Assembly: GCF_001905905.1 (NCBI RefSeq)
Contig: NZ_LIVT01000002.1
Span: 434,001 to 498,000 of the forward strand
DNA length: 64,000 bases
Reading direction: 5' to 3'
Origin: Streptomyces sp. CB02366
GTDB taxonomy: Bacteria; Actinomycetota; Actinomycetes; Streptomycetales; Streptomycetaceae
How positions within the stretch are numbered: the first letter of the stretch is position 1; every line of letters starts with the position of its first letter. Of this stretch, positions 1 through 11,077 are shown one piece after another. Both the position numbers and the translations under genes were made by a program. The notes beneath the pieces are model-generated. The model saw only the letters and a list, made by a program, of their open reading frames with translations, did not search any database and was not told the DNA's origin.

Positions 1-37
1 CGGCGAGCGAGAGAACCCCTGTGAGCGACTTGCGCAT
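1..37 (-). CDS. N-terminal end of a secreted or membrane protein (cut by window edge)
   Basis: An ATG on the minus strand at 37..35 follows a strong Shine-Dalgarno stretch (AGGGGAGGG, about 6 bases upstream). It opens a frame reading MRKSLTGVLSLA before the window ends. The basic residues followed by small and hydrophobic ones look like the beginning of a signal peptide. Only twelve codons are visible, so no function can be given. Confidence 0.55.
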   Translation of the reverse strand, partial: MRKSLTGVLSLA

Positions 38-160
38 GCACCCTCCCCTTGGTTCACGACATTCGCGGTGAACTTATCGGGGCGACACACGCCACGCCAG
101 ACCCGGTTGCCCGTGTCAGTGGAGAAGATCGGCCGAGTGGCGGACGAATGGGGCGGATTC

Positions 161-187
161 GGCCGGTCCGGCCGGTCCGGCCGGTTC
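161..187. repeat. Three tandem 9-bp GGCCGGTCC units
   Basis: Three near-perfect copies of GGCCGGTCC (the last ends GGTTC) lie at 161-169, 170-178 and 179-187, reaching the stop codon of the small secreted protein. The unit is self-complementary, so the array could fold as a weak terminator for the minus-strand gene. Confidence 0.5.
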
Positions 188-614
188 AGCAGAGGATCCA
201 TCCGGTGGAGGCGGACTTCTTGCCGATCGCACCGGAGGCCCGGACGCAGCGGTTGAGCGCGTTGACCGTGACGGGTCCGGCCATCTTCGTGTACGAGCCC
301 TTGTCGGTGACGGCGTGTCCGCCGCGCGCCTGGAGGGTGACGCTCATCGTCCGCCGCTTGCCGGGCTTCTTGGCGACGGTCACCGCGCACGCCAGGCCAC
401 GGCTCTTGTAGACGCGCAGCTCTCCGGTGGAGAACTCGACGGTCTTCGCCGGGCGGCCGGAGCAGCCGGTGGCGGCGTGCGCGGCGCCGGGGGCGGCGAG
501 GAGGGGGACGAGCCCGGCGAGGAGGGGGAGGACGAGGAGGCGGACGACCAGCCGCCGCTTCCGGAACGCGGCGGCCGACCGCCCGGCGGCCCCGCCCGGG
601 CCGGCGGCCGTCAC
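186..614 (-). CDS. Small secreted protein with four cysteines, unknown function
   Basis: From the GTG at 614 the product is 142 aa. Residues 1 to about 47 form a long signal peptide with an arginine-rich n-region (RKRR), a Leu/Val core and an AHA-type cleavage site. The mature part of about 95 aa is basic and has four cysteines (C51, C76, C123, C142, the last being the final residue), suggesting two disulfides outside the cell. The start is uncertain: the same frame is open to 935 with another GTG at 779, but the extra part is Gly/Pro/Ala-rich and would overlap the ABC exporter. I do not recognise the family. It lies downstream of, and on the same strand as, the exporter. Confidence 0.6.
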   Translation of the reverse strand: MTAAGPGGAAGRSAAAFRKRRLVVRLLVLPLLAGLVPLLAAPGAAHAATGCSGRPAKTVEFSTGELRVYKSRGLACAVTVAKKPGKRRTMSVTLQARGGHAVTDKGSYTKMAGPVTVNALNRCVRASGAIGKKSASTGWILC

Positions 615-889
615 CGTCCCGGCGACCTGACCTGACCCGGCGACCTGGCCCGACCCGGTGGCCCTGCCCGGACCGGCGGCCGTTCCCGGTCCGTCCGGTC
701 CGGTCACGGCCGTTCCCGGTCCGCTCCGCGGCGCCGGCCCCGACGGTCCCGCAGCCCTGTCGAACACCTCTGCCCCCACCTGACGTCTGTACGCACCCGT
801 GCGTCTCTGGCTACGACGCAGGAGACCGGCGAGAGGTTGCACGACCGCCCCCAACCGGGTCGGAGCGGGCCCGGACGACCCGGCCCTCC

Positions 890-3800
890 TCAGACGACGG
901 CCGCCGGCTCGTCCTCCCCTATGAAGGTGCGCCACAGCCGGGCGTACCGTCCGCCCCGGGCCAGCAGCTCCTCGTGCGTGCCGTCCTCCGCGACACGGCC
1001 GCGGTCCATGACCACGACGCGGTCGGCGCGGGCCGCGGTGGTCAGCCGGTGGGCGACGACCAGCGTGGTGCGGCGGCCCGCGAGCCGGTCGGTGGCCTGG
1101 TTGACCAGGGCCTCGGTGGCGAGGTCCAGGGCGGCGGTGGCCTCGTCCAGGAGCAGGATGTCCGGGTCGACGAGTTCGGCGCGGGCCAGCGCGACGAGCT
1201 GGCGCTGACCGGCGGAGAGGTTGCGGCCGCGCTCGGCGACCTCGTGGAGGTAACCGCCCTCCAGCGTGGCGATCATCTCGTGCGCGCCGACCGCCCGGGC
1301 CGCGGCCTCGACCTGGGCGTCGGTGGCGTCGGGCCGGCCGTAGGCGATGGCGTCGCGCACCGTGCCGGCGAAGAGGTACGCCTCCTGCGGGACGACCCCG
1401 AGGCGGTGCCGGTAGGCGGTCGTGTCGAGGGTGCGCAGATCGGCCCCGTCCACGGTGACCCGCCCGCTGGTGGGGTCGTAGTACCGGGCCACCAGCTTGA
1501 CCAGGGTCGACTTCCCGGCGCCCGTCTCCCCCACGAACGCCACCGTCTGACCGGCCGGGATGCGCAGGTCCACGCCGGTCAGGGCCTCCTCGTCGGAGCC
1601 GTACGCGAAGGACACGCCCTCGAACGCGATCTCACCGCGCAGGGAAGGCACCTCGCGCGGCTCGTCCGGGTCGGCGGTCGAGGTGGGTTCGCGCAGCAGC
1701 TCCTGGATGCGGCCGAGCGAGACGGTGGCCTGCTGGTAGCCGTCGAAGACCTGGGAGAGCTGCTGGACGGGGGCGAAGAACAGGTCGATGTAGAGGAGGT
1801 AGGCGACCAGCGCGCCCGTGGTCAGCGTGCCCGCCTCGATGCGGCCCGCCCCGACGATCATGACGGCCGCCGCGGCGACGGAGGCCAGGAGCTGGACGAA
1901 GGGGAAGTAGACGGAGATCAGCCACTGACCGCGGACCCGGGCCTGGCGGTAGCTGTCGCTGTGCTCGGTGAAGCGGGCGGCCCCGTCGTGCTCGCGGCCG
2001 AACGCCTGGACGATACGGAGACCGGCGACGGACTCCTGGAGGTCGGCGTTGACGGCGCTGATGCGGGTCCGGGCCAGCTCGTACGCCTGGACGCTGCTGC
2101 GCCGGAAGAAGACCGTGCCGATGATCAGCACCGGCAGGGTGGCGAAGACGACCAGGGCGAGCTGCACGTCCAGGACGAGCAGGGCGACCATGATCCCGAA
2201 GAAGGTGACCACGGAGACGAACGCGGTGACGAGGCCGGTCTGGAGGAACGTGGAGAGCGCGTCCACGTCCGTCGTCATCCGGGTCATGATCCGGCCGGTC
2301 AGCTCGCGCTCGTAGTAGTCGAGGCCGAGCCGCTGGAGCTGGGCGAAGATCTTGAGCCGGAGCGCGTAGAGCATGCGCTCGCCGGTCCGGCCGGTCATCC
2401 TGATCTCGCCGGTCTGGGCCGCCCACTGGACGAGCACGACGACGAGCGCGATCGCGGAGGCCGCCCACACCGCGCCGAGCGAGAGCTGGGTGACGCCCTC
2501 GTCGATGCCGTGCCGGATGAGGACCGGCAGCAGCAGGCCCATGCCCGCGTCCACGGCGACCAGTCCGAAGCTGAGGAGCAGGGCCGCCCCGAAGCCGTGC
2601 AGCAGCCGGCGCAGCCCGTACGACTCCTCCGGACGCACGGCGGCGGCCTCGTCGACCTCGGGGGCGTCGGTGGCCGGGGGCAGCGCCTCGACCTGGGCGA
2701 GGAGTTCGGGCGTCGCGGGCATCCCGGCGACGGTGGCGTCCCGCTTCTCCTCCTCGCGGATCCACAGCTCGGGGGTGATGCCGCGCTCCGCGTCGAACTC
2801 CGCGTCCAGCTCCTCCTGGAGGGCCCGGTCGTCGTCGGGGTCCGTCGCGGTGGTGTGCGGCGGCCGGTGGCCGGGCGAGGCGCCGCCCAGTTCGTCGGGG
2901 TCGGTGAGCAGCCGGCGGTAGAGCGGTGAGGTGCGCTCCAGCTCCTCGTGGGTGCCGAGCGCGGCGAGCTTCCCGCCGTCCAGGACGGCGATGCGGTCCG
3001 CGAGCTGGAGGGTGGAGCGGCGGTGGGCGATGAGCAGGGTGGTGCGCCCCGCCATCACCTGCCTGAGGGCCTCGTGGATCTCGTGCTCGACGCGGGCGTC
3101 GACGGCGGAGGTCGCGTCGTCGAGGAGGAGGAGCCGGGGGTCGGTGAGGATGGCGCGGGCGAGGGCGACGCGCTGGCGCTGGCCGCCGGAGAGGGTGAGG
3201 CCGTGCTCGCCGACGGTGGTGTCGTACCCGGCGGGCAGGTCGGAGATGAACCCGTGGGCCTGGGCGGCGCGGGCGGCCTGCTCGATCTGCCCCTGGGTGG
3301 CGTCGGGGACGCCGTAGGCGATGTTGGCGCGGACGGTGTCGGAGAACAGGAAGCTGTCCTCGGGGACGAGCCCGATCGCGGAGCGCAGGGACGCCTGGGT
3401 CAGCTCGCGGACGTCGTGGCCGCCGACGAGGACGGCGCCGTGGGAGACGTCGTAGAAGCGGGGCACCAGGAGGGAGAGCGTGGACTTGCCGCTGCCGGAC
3501 GCGCCGACGACGGCGACGGTCTCGCCGGGTTCGACGGTGAGCGAGAACCCGTCGAGGACGGGGCGTTCGAAGGCTTCGCTTCCGCGGGCCGCATCAGCAG
3601 CGGCGGCGTCGGAGCGGGGCGAGGCGTAGCCGAAGCGGACGTCGTCGAACTCGATGCCGGCCGGGGCGTCGGCGGGCAGCTCCTTCGTGCCGTCCGCCAT
3701 GGAGGGCTCGGTGTCGATCAGCTCCAGGACGCGTTCCACGCCGGCGCGGGCCTGCTGGCCGACGGTGAGGACCATGGCGAGCATCCGGACCGGGCCGACC

Positions 3801-4666
3801 AGCTGGGCGAGGTAGGTGGAGAAGGCGACGAACGTGCCGAGGGTGATCTCGCCCCGGGTGGCCAGCCAGCCGCCGAGGGCGAGCATGGCGACCTGGCCGA
3901 GCGCGGGCACGGCCTGGAGGGCGGGCGTGTAGCGGGAGTTCAGCCGGATGGTGCGCAGCCGCCCGGCGAAGAGGCGGCGGCCCACCTCACGGAGCTTGCC
4001 GGTCTCCTGGTCCTCCTGGCCGAAGCCCTTGACGACCCGGACCCCGGAGACGGCCCCGTCGACGACTCCGGCGACGGCGGCGGCCTGGCTCTGGGCGTAC
4101 CAGGTGGCGGGGAAGAGGCGGGTACGGGAGCGGCGGGCGATGTACCAGAGGGCGGGGGCGACGGCGAGGGCGACGAGGGTCAGCGGGAGGGAGAGCCACG
4201 CCATGATCACCAGGGAGATCAGGAAGAGCAGCACGTTCCCGATGGTCATCGGGAGCATGAACAGCAGGCCCTGGATCAGCTGGAGGTCGCTGGTGGCGCG
4301 TCCGACGACCTGCCCGGTGGACAGCTCGTCCTGGCGCTTCCCGTCGAGCCGGGTGATCGTCGCGTACATGTCCGTACGCAGATCGTGCTGGACGTCCAGG
4401 GCGAGCCGGCCGCCGTAGTACCGGCGGATGTAGGTGGCGGCGTAGACGAGGACGGCCGCCCCGACGAGCAGTCCGGTCCAGACCGCGAGGGAGCGGGTGC
4501 GGTCGGTGACCACGTCGTCGATGATCACCTTGGTGATGAGCGGGACGAGGGCCATGACGGCCATGCCGGCGAGCGAGGAGCCGAGGGCGAGCACGACGTT
4601 GCGCCGGTACCGCCACGCGTACCCGGTCAGCCGCCGGCCCCACCCCTGTTGATCTGCGCCCGTCAC
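890..4666 (-). CDS. Fused heterodimer-type ABC exporter (TMD-NBD-TMD-NBD), 1258 aa
   Basis: The protein joins two complete ABC exporter halves. The first NBD (about residues 360-590) has Walker A GASGSGKST, signature LSGGQ and Walker B LLLLDDATS. The second (about 1020-1250) has Walker A GETGAGKST, signature LSAGQ and Walker B ILLLDEATA. Each NBD is preceded by a six-helix membrane domain. NBD1 has Asp where the catalytic Glu belongs and NBD2 has the altered signature, so one ATP site (NBD2 Walker plus NBD1 signature) is consensus and the other degenerate, as in known heterodimeric exporters. Most actinobacteria encode the halves as two genes. The GTG at 4666 is chosen because AGGAGG lies 6 bases upstream; the frame also runs to an ATG at 4756. 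Likely a multidrug or lipid exporter; substrate unknown. Confidence 0.92.
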   Translation of the reverse strand: MTGADQQGWGRRLTGYAWRYRRNVVLALGSSLAGMAVMALVPLITKVIIDDVVTDRTRSLAVWTGLLVGAAVLVYAATYIRRYYGGRLALDVQHDLRTDMYATITRLDGKRQDELSTGQVVGRATSDLQLIQGLLFMLPMTIGNVLLFLISLVIMAWLSLPLTLVALAVAPALWYIARRSRTRLFPATWYAQSQAAAVAGVVDGAVSGVRVVKGFGQEDQETGKLREVGRRLFAGRLRTIRLNSRYTPALQAVPALGQVAMLALGGWLATRGEITLGTFVAFSTYLAQLVGPVRMLAMVLTVGQQARAGVERVLELIDTEPSMADGTKELPADAPAGIEFDDVRFGYASPRSDAAAADAARGSEAFERPVLDGFSLTVEPGETVAVVGASGSGKSTLSLLVPRFYDVSHGAVLVGGHDVRELTQASLRSAIGLVPEDSFLFSDTVRANIAYGVPDATQGQIEQAARAAQAHGFISDLPAGYDTTVGEHGLTLSGGQRQRVALARAILTDPRLLLLDDATSAVDARVEHEIHEALRQVMAGRTTLLIAHRRSTLQLADRIAVLDGGKLAALGTHEELERTSPLYRRLLTDPDELGGASPGHRPPHTTATDPDDDRALQEELDAEFDAERGITPELWIREEEKRDATVAGMPATPELLAQVEALPPATDAPEVDEAAAVRPEESYGLRRLLHGFGAALLLSFGLVAVDAGMGLLLPVLIRHGIDEGVTQLSLGAVWAASAIALVVVLVQWAAQTGEIRMTGRTGERMLYALRLKIFAQLQRLGLDYYERELTGRIMTRMTTDVDALSTFLQTGLVTAFVSVVTFFGIMVALLVLDVQLALVVFATLPVLIIGTVFFRRSSVQAYELARTRISAVNADLQESVAGLRIVQAFGREHDGAARFTEHSDSYRQARVRGQWLISVYFPFVQLLASVAAAAVMIVGAGRIEAGTLTTGALVAYLLYIDLFFAPVQQLSQVFDGYQQATVSLGRIQELLREPTSTADPDEPREVPSLRGEIAFEGVSFAYGSDEEALTGVDLRIPAGQTVAFVGETGAGKSTLVKLVARYYDPTSGRVTVDGADLRTLDTTAYRHRLGVVPQEAYLFAGTVRDAIAYGRPDATDAQVEAAARAVGAHEMIATLEGGYLHEVAERGRNLSAGQRQLVALARAELVDPDILLLDEATAALDLATEALVNQATDRLAGRRTTLVVAHRLTTAARADRVVVMDRGRVAEDGTHEELLARGGRYARLWRTFIGEDEPAAVV

Positions 4667-4857
4667 GCGTTGCCTCCTGTTCGGCCTGCTCCGCGGCCTG
4701 TCCGCTGGTCCGGCCGGCCGGGTGGACCCACCCGGCCTGCCGGAAGGCACCAACACCCCCCGCTCGGGATTTCATCCCGCCGCAACAAACGGGGCGGTTC
4801 AGGGGGCCGGAGACCGGTGGCGGGCGCGGGGGCCCGGACCCGCCCGCCCAGCCCCGC

Positions 4858-6540
4858 CTACAGGTGCGTCGGCTCGAACATCCGCAGCAGCGCCGGCAGC
4901 ACGACGACGGACGGCCCCGGGGCCGCCAGAGCCCCGCGGAGGTCGGCAGCGAGCGAGCCGGGGGTGGCCCGGACGGCCGGGACGCCGAAGGACTCGGCGA
5001 GCGCGACGAAGTCCGGGCGGACCAGCTCGGTGCCGGTGGTCTCGCCGAAGGCGTCCGTCATGTACTCGCGCAGGATGCCGTAGCCGCCGTCGTCGACGAT
5101 CAGCCAGGTCAGCGGCAGGTCGTACTGGCGGGCGGTGGCCAGTTCCGCGAGGGAGTACATCGCGCCGCCGTCGCCGGAGACCGCGAGCACGGGCTGCGTC
5201 GGGTCGGCGACCGCGGCTCCCACGGCCGCCGGGAAGGCGTAGCCGAGGCCCCCCGCCCCCTGGGCGGAGTGCATGGTGTTGGGGCGGCGGGCGTCGAACG
5301 CGGACCAGGCCCAGTACGCCAGGATCGTCATGTCCCAGAAGCTGGGCGCGGTGTCGGGCAGCGCCTCGCGGACGGCGGCGAGGACCTGCTGCTCCAGGGC
5401 GAGGTCCTGCGCGTCGATCCGGGCCCGTACCTTCTCCAGCACCGTACGCACCCGCTCGGCGGCCTCCGGGTCCTCGCGCCGCTCGACGGCGTCCAGGAGG
5501 TCGGCCAGCGCCTCGCGGGCGTCGGAGTGGATGCCGAGGGCGGGGTGGTTGGACTCCAGCTTCCCGGCGTCCGCCTCGATCTGGATCACCCGGCCGCGGG
5601 GGCGGAAGGTGTGGTAGTTCGAGGAGAGTTCGCCCAGGCCCGACCCGACGACGAGCAGGACGTCCGCGTCCTCCAGGAAGTCGGTGGTGTGCCGGTCCTC
5701 CAGCCAGGAGCGCAGCGACAGCGGGTGCTCCCAGGGGAAGGCGCCCTTGCCGCCGAAGGTGGTGACGACGGGGGCGTCGATCTTCTCGGCCAGGGCGCGC
5801 AGTTTGCCCGCGGCGTCGGAGCGGACGACGCCGCCGCCCGCGATGACCACCGGGCGTTCGGCGTTCGACAGCAGGTGCGCGGCGGCGATCGTCAGCTCGG
5901 GGCGCGGGTAGAGCTCGCGCGGGGTGGCGTCCATGGCGCTGACGACCGGCAGGGCCGTCCCGGCCAGCAGCACGTCCTGCGGGATCTCCACCCAGACCGG
6001 CCCGGGCGGGGCGGTCAGGGCGGACTCCCAGGCGGCGGCGATCGCGGACGGGATCTGCGAGGCGGTCCGCACGGGGTGGACCGACTTCACGATGTCGCGG
6101 ACGGACGCCTGCTGGTCGCGCAGTTCGTGGAGGTAGCCGTGCCGCCCGCCGCCGAGTCCGGCCGCCGGGATCTGGCTGGAGAGGACGAGCACGGGGGCGG
6201 AGGCGGCGGCGGCCTCCTGGAGCGCGGCGAGCGAGGTGAGCGCCCCGGGGCCGGTGGAGAGCAGGAGCGGGGCGACCTCGCCGGTGATCCGGCCGTACGC
6301 GTCGGCGGCGAAGCCCGCGTTGTTCTCGACGCGGAGCCCGACGTACCGCAGGGAGGAGCGGCGCACCGCGTCGAACACGCCGAGCGCGTGCTGCCCGGGC
6401 AGCCCGAAGACGGTGGTCGCGCCGAGCCCCTGGAGGGTCTCGACGACGAGGTCGCCGCCGTTGCGTCCCTCCGGCGGACTCAGCACGGCGGCGGCCTGGG
6501 CGGCGGTGAGCCGGGGCCGGTCCTCGTGGTCGTGGCTCAC
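4858..6540 (-). CDS. ThDP-dependent decarboxylase/synthase, acetolactate-synthase fold (possible 2-ketoarginine decarboxylase)
   Basis: This 560-aa protein has the three-domain ThDP enzyme layout. The N-terminal part includes FGLPGQH and a catalytic-glutamate segment (RVENNAG), the middle resembles the nucleotide-binding-like domain, and the C-terminal part carries a ThDP/metal motif beginning GDGGAMYS and reaching VDDGGYG. The GTG start overlaps the ureohydrolase stop by four bases (GTGA), so the two are translationally coupled. Acetolactate synthases for valine synthesis normally sit with ilvN/ilvC, which are absent. Coupling to a ureohydrolase and a length like that of AruI point to 2-ketoarginine decarboxylase, giving 4-guanidinobutyraldehyde. 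The fold is certain; the substrate is inference. Confidence 0.85.
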   Translation of the reverse strand: MSHDHEDRPRLTAAQAAAVLSPPEGRNGGDLVVETLQGLGATTVFGLPGQHALGVFDAVRRSSLRYVGLRVENNAGFAADAYGRITGEVAPLLLSTGPGALTSLAALQEAAAASAPVLVLSSQIPAAGLGGGRHGYLHELRDQQASVRDIVKSVHPVRTASQIPSAIAAAWESALTAPPGPVWVEIPQDVLLAGTALPVVSAMDATPRELYPRPELTIAAAHLLSNAERPVVIAGGGVVRSDAAGKLRALAEKIDAPVVTTFGGKGAFPWEHPLSLRSWLEDRHTTDFLEDADVLLVVGSGLGELSSNYHTFRPRGRVIQIEADAGKLESNHPALGIHSDAREALADLLDAVERREDPEAAERVRTVLEKVRARIDAQDLALEQQVLAAVREALPDTAPSFWDMTILAYWAWSAFDARRPNTMHSAQGAGGLGYAFPAAVGAAVADPTQPVLAVSGDGGAMYSLAELATARQYDLPLTWLIVDDGGYGILREYMTDAFGETTGTELVRPDFVALAESFGVPAVRATPGSLAADLRGALAAPGPSVVVLPALLRMFEPTHL

Positions 6541-7535
6541 TTGCCGTCCTTCGCCGTCTCCGCCGTCTCCGCCGTCTTCTCCGCGGCGATCTGGCGGGAC
6601 ATGATCGTCGTCAGCTCGTACGCGGTGTGCGAGGCGGCCACGGAGGTGATCTCGGCGTGGTCGTACGCGGGGGCGACCTCGACCAGGTCGGCGGAGACCA
6701 GGCGGCAGGAGGCGAGCCCGCGCAGGATCTCCAGCAGCTCGCGGGAGGTGAGGCCGCCGGCCTCGGGGGTGCCGGTGCCGGGGGCGTGCGCCGGGTCGAG
6801 GACGTCGATGTCGATGGAGATGTACAGCGGGCGGTCCCCGATGCGCTGCCGGAGCTGGTCGGCGATCTCGTCGACGCCGCGCCGCATGACGTCGGCGGAG
6901 GTGACGATGCCGAAGCCCATCTTCTCGTCGTCGGTCAGGTCCTGCTTGCCGTAGAGCGGTCCGCGGGTGCCGACGTGGGAGAGGGCGGAGGTGTCGAGGA
7001 TGCCCTCCTCGACGGCCCGGCGGAACGGGGTTCCGTGGGTGTACTCGGCGCCGAAGTAGGTGTCCCAGGTGTCCAGGTGCGCGTCGAAGTGGAGCAGGGC
7101 GACGGGCCCGTGCTTCTTGGCGACGGAGCGCAGGAGCGGCAGGGCGATGGTGTGGTCGCCGCCGAGGGTCATCAGCCGTGCGCCGGTGGACAGCAGGTCG
7201 TCGGCCGCGCCCTCGACGGTCTCGACGGCCTCGTTGATGTTGAACGGGTTCGCCGCGATGTCCCCGGCGTCGGCGACCTGGGCGAGGGCGAACGGGGAGG
7301 CGTCCTGGGCCGGGTTGTACGGGCGCAGCAGCCGGGACGCCTCGCGGATCGCGTTGCCGCCGAAGCGGGCGCCGGGCCGGTAGGAGACGCCGCTGTCGAA
7401 GGGCACGCCGACCACGGCGACGTCGGTGCGGCCGACCTCGTCGAGCCGGGGCAGCCGGGCGAACGTCGCGGGCCCGGCGTACCGCGGGACGCGGGAGGAG
7501 TCGATGGGGCCGCGCGGCGACTCGGTGCTGCTCAT
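6537..7535 (-). CDS. Ureohydrolase of the agmatinase/guanidinobutyrase family
   Basis: The 332-aa product has the binuclear manganese motifs of the arginase/agmatinase family: [18 protein letters not shown] and [16 protein letters not shown]. It hydrolyses a guanidino compound to urea plus an amine or amino acid. Automatic annotation would say agmatinase (agmatine to putrescine), but the coupled ThDP enzyme downstream makes 4-guanidinobutyrate (to GABA and urea) equally or more likely. The ATG at 7535 is preceded by AGGAAGG about 9 bases upstream. It is transcribed divergently from a PucR-type regulator, the usual position for its controller. Confidence 0.88.
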   Translation of the reverse strand: MSSTESPRGPIDSSRVPRYAGPATFARLPRLDEVGRTDVAVVGVPFDSGVSYRPGARFGGNAIREASRLLRPYNPAQDASPFALAQVADAGDIAANPFNINEAVETVEGAADDLLSTGARLMTLGGDHTIALPLLRSVAKKHGPVALLHFDAHLDTWDTYFGAEYTHGTPFRRAVEEGILDTSALSHVGTRGPLYGKQDLTDDEKMGFGIVTSADVMRRGVDEIADQLRQRIGDRPLYISIDIDVLDPAHAPGTGTPEAGGLTSRELLEILRGLASCRLVSADLVEVAPAYDHAEITSVAASHTAYELTTIMSRQIAAEKTAETAETAKDGK

Positions 7536-7726
7536 GGGGTGTGCCCTTCCTTCTGTTGCGTACGGGGGCGGGTGTGCGGGTGGTCCGCGGCGGTGTGCCG
7601 CGGGGCGGGGCGCCGGGGCCGTCCGGGCGGACGGACGGAGGCGCGAGGAAGACGGTAGGCCGCCGAGAGCCGGCACTGAAGTGTACGTTTGCTCCACTCG
7701 CCTCGCCCTGAACGGATGAACCGTCC

Positions 7727-9301
<1,575 letters not shown>

Positions 9302-9334
9302 GGCCGAGGAGGCGAGCGTGCCGGGCCCGCGCAG

Positions 9335-10024
9335 TCAGTCGGCGGCCGGACCGGGTCCGTAGCCCGCCCTGAATCCGCCCAGAACGCCCGCGAGGTGGGC
9401 CAGCCAGCCGCTCGGGGAGTAGGGCCGGGGAGGGTCCACCTCCATCCCGAGCTCCGCTGAGGCGAGGGCGTAGTCGGACTCCTCGAGGTCGAGGGCGAGC
9501 AGCTCGCGGAGCTCACCCGCCAGCCGGGCGACCAGTTGCGGGTCCGTGGTGGCGGTGTAGTCGCGTACGGCCGCGTCGTGGTCCGGGAACTCGTCCGGCA
9601 TGTCCTGCGAGAACCAGCCGCCGAGGAATTGGCCGAGCTCGGGGAATCGGGCGTGCCACTCCCAGTGGGTGCGGGGTACCGCCGGGGGAGGCGCCTCGCC
9701 TTCCTCGATCGAACGCCTCAGGTGGTCCGCGACGATGAACAGCCAGTCCTGGATCTCCGACCGGGGCAGCCCGACGTCCGGCACGGGGTAGAACTCCCCC
9801 AGACCCAGCCGCAGGCGGCCCGGCGGGTTGCGGGCGTACTCGCGAATCTGGCGTTCGGCGGTGGCCACGGCCCCGGGGCGGGTGTGCCAGGTGTGGCGGA
9901 GGTACGCCTGCAGGGCCTCGCTCGGCCGGTCCGGACCGTCATCGGCGGACATGCCGGTGTAGGCCCTCATCACCTGGTCCAACTCGCCGTAGCGGCGGTC
10001 GAATTCCAGCGGCTTCATGGACAC
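9335..10024 (-). CDS. Immunity protein candidate 2 (CdiI-like, two halves)
   Basis: This 229-aa acidic protein resembles contact-dependent growth inhibition immunity proteins. The C-terminal half contains ARFPELGQFLGGWF followed by an acidic DMPDEFPDHDAAV stretch and LAGELRELLAL, and the N-terminal half has a looser version of the same pattern. It starts 12 bases after the stop of the orphan RNase A-like toxin fragment, with GAGG 9 bases before a GTG start (an ATG lies two codons further in). The position implies that it neutralises the second toxin type. It shares the W-ARFPEL region with the immunity candidate upstream, so the two may be distant relatives. Family assignment is by eye. Confidence 0.6.
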   Translation of the reverse strand: MSMKPLEFDRRYGELDQVMRAYTGMSADDGPDRPSEALQAYLRHTWHTRPGAVATAERQIREYARNPPGRLRLGLGEFYPVPDVGLPRSEIQDWLFIVADHLRRSIEEGEAPPPAVPRTHWEWHARFPELGQFLGGWFSQDMPDEFPDHDAAVRDYTATTDPQLVARLAGELRELLALDLEESDYALASAELGMEVDPPRPYSPSGWLAHLAGVLGGFRAGYGPGPAAD

Positions 10025-10036
10025 GGCGTGGGACCT

Positions 10037-10342
10037 CTACAAGTAGATCGGGACGGTGGTGAGTACGACGAAGCCGTGCGGGCCGGCCGGCTCGCGCTTG
10101 AGGACGACCCGGGCCGCGCGCACCTCGACGGGCTCACGCCCGGCGAGCATCATCGCCTGCAGCAGGACGCGGCCGACAGGTTCCTCACGGGAAGGCCAGG
10201 CGGCCTCGATGACGAGACGGGCGCGGGTGCCCTGCGCGAGCCAGCGGTGGATCTTCTGCTCGTTGGCGGTCACCACCTGCTGGGTGGCCCAGTGGGCGGT
10301 TTCCCGGTCGGGGTAGGTGGCCGAGCGGGTCCTTACGGTCAT
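10037..10342 (-). CDS. Orphan, truncated RNase A-like toxin C-terminal domain (101 aa)
   Basis: The product matches the second part of bacterial RNase A-like (CdiA-CT) toxin domains. It has a helix region like YPDRETAHWATQQVVTAN, then VVLKRE and a closing VVLTTVP. The same order is seen at the C-terminus of the large toxin upstream. It lacks the segment that should hold the catalytic His and Arg, and the usual T-x-Y-P ending reads T95-T-V97-P, so the Tyr is replaced. It has its own ATG with a GGGGG ribosome binding site, 30 bases after the previous gene. The best reading is a displaced, probably inactive toxin tip kept with its immunity gene. An active but divergent enzyme cannot be excluded. 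Confidence 0.65.
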   Translation of the reverse strand: MTVRTRSATYPDRETAHWATQQVVTANEQKIHRWLAQGTRARLVIEAAWPSREEPVGRVLLQAMMLAGREPVEVRAARVVLKREPAGPHGFVVLTTVPIYL

Positions 10343-10372
10343 GCGGAGAACCCCCTGTGGGCTGTACGTGGT

Positions 10373-11044
10373 TCAGGAATCCGCATGCTCGGTCCGCATA
10401 TGGTCGTCGATCGTCCGGATGACCTCGCGCAGCGCATCGTGCGAGACCCAGGGGATCCACCGCGTCACGTTGGCGGACAGCGCCGCGGGCTGCGGAAACA
10501 TCACGAGTACCGATTGGGCGTCGGCTGCCAGCCGGGAGAACGCCTCGCCGCAGAACGGATGCTCCGCTTCGGCGAAAGCCGCCACCGCCTCGGACGGCGA
10601 CGGATACTCGCCGTCGTAGATCCAGTTGGCGCCGAGCCCGAGAAGCTCCGGAAAGCGCGCTGTCGCCTCCCAGTCCGCCAGGGGCAGATCGGCGAACCCC
10701 GCTTCCGGCTCCTGGTCGGCCGTCCGGAGCAGACCGGCCAGCGTACGCAGGTAGTCGTCTCCCGGAACACCGGCCCGCGCCTCGTCCAGCCGTTCGGTGA
10801 ACGTGCGGGGGAAGAATGCGCGGTCCTCGGAGCGCCACAGGTCGGCCGTGTGATCGAGCAGGGCGGCGACGGAGGTGACGGGAGACAGCCAGCGCGAGGT
10901 GTCGGCAGCGGACAGGGTGCGGACGAAGCGCCTGAACTCGTCGTCCAGGGCGAGGGCGCCCCCCGACCGCCGCACGCGCAGCGCCGTCTCGACCACGCGT
11001 CGGACCGGCCCGTCGTTGAAGAGGCTGCCGGTGTGCGAGATCAC
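10373..11044 (-). CDS. Immunity protein candidate 1, partner of the RNase A-like toxin
   Basis: A 223-aa acidic protein (start ATG at 11044) lies 33 bases downstream of the toxin stop, where the cognate immunity gene is expected in a polymorphic toxin operon. It contains ADWEATARFPELLGLGANW and YPSPSEAVAAF, similar in pattern to the second immunity candidate. No signal peptide or membrane segment is visible, so it should act in the cytoplasm and bind the toxin domain. Function is inferred mainly from position. Confidence 0.6.
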   Translation of the reverse strand: MISHTGSLFNDGPVRRVVETALRVRRSGGALALDDEFRRFVRTLSAADTSRWLSPVTSVAALLDHTADLWRSEDRAFFPRTFTERLDEARAGVPGDDYLRTLAGLLRTADQEPEAGFADLPLADWEATARFPELLGLGANWIYDGEYPSPSEAVAAFAEAEHPFCGEAFSRLAADAQSVLVMFPQPAALSANVTRWIPWVSHDALREVIRTIDDHMRTEHADS

Positions 11045-11077
11045 GTCGCGATCATCTCCAGGAAAGTTCCGAGGGTC

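Noticed and set aside
974..2929. Long plus-strand open frame (651 codons) opposite the ABC exporter
   Set aside because: Asp/Gly/Val/Leu-rich composition typical of antisense frames in GC-rich DNA, no domain, and the opposite strand has a full ABC exporter with all motifs.
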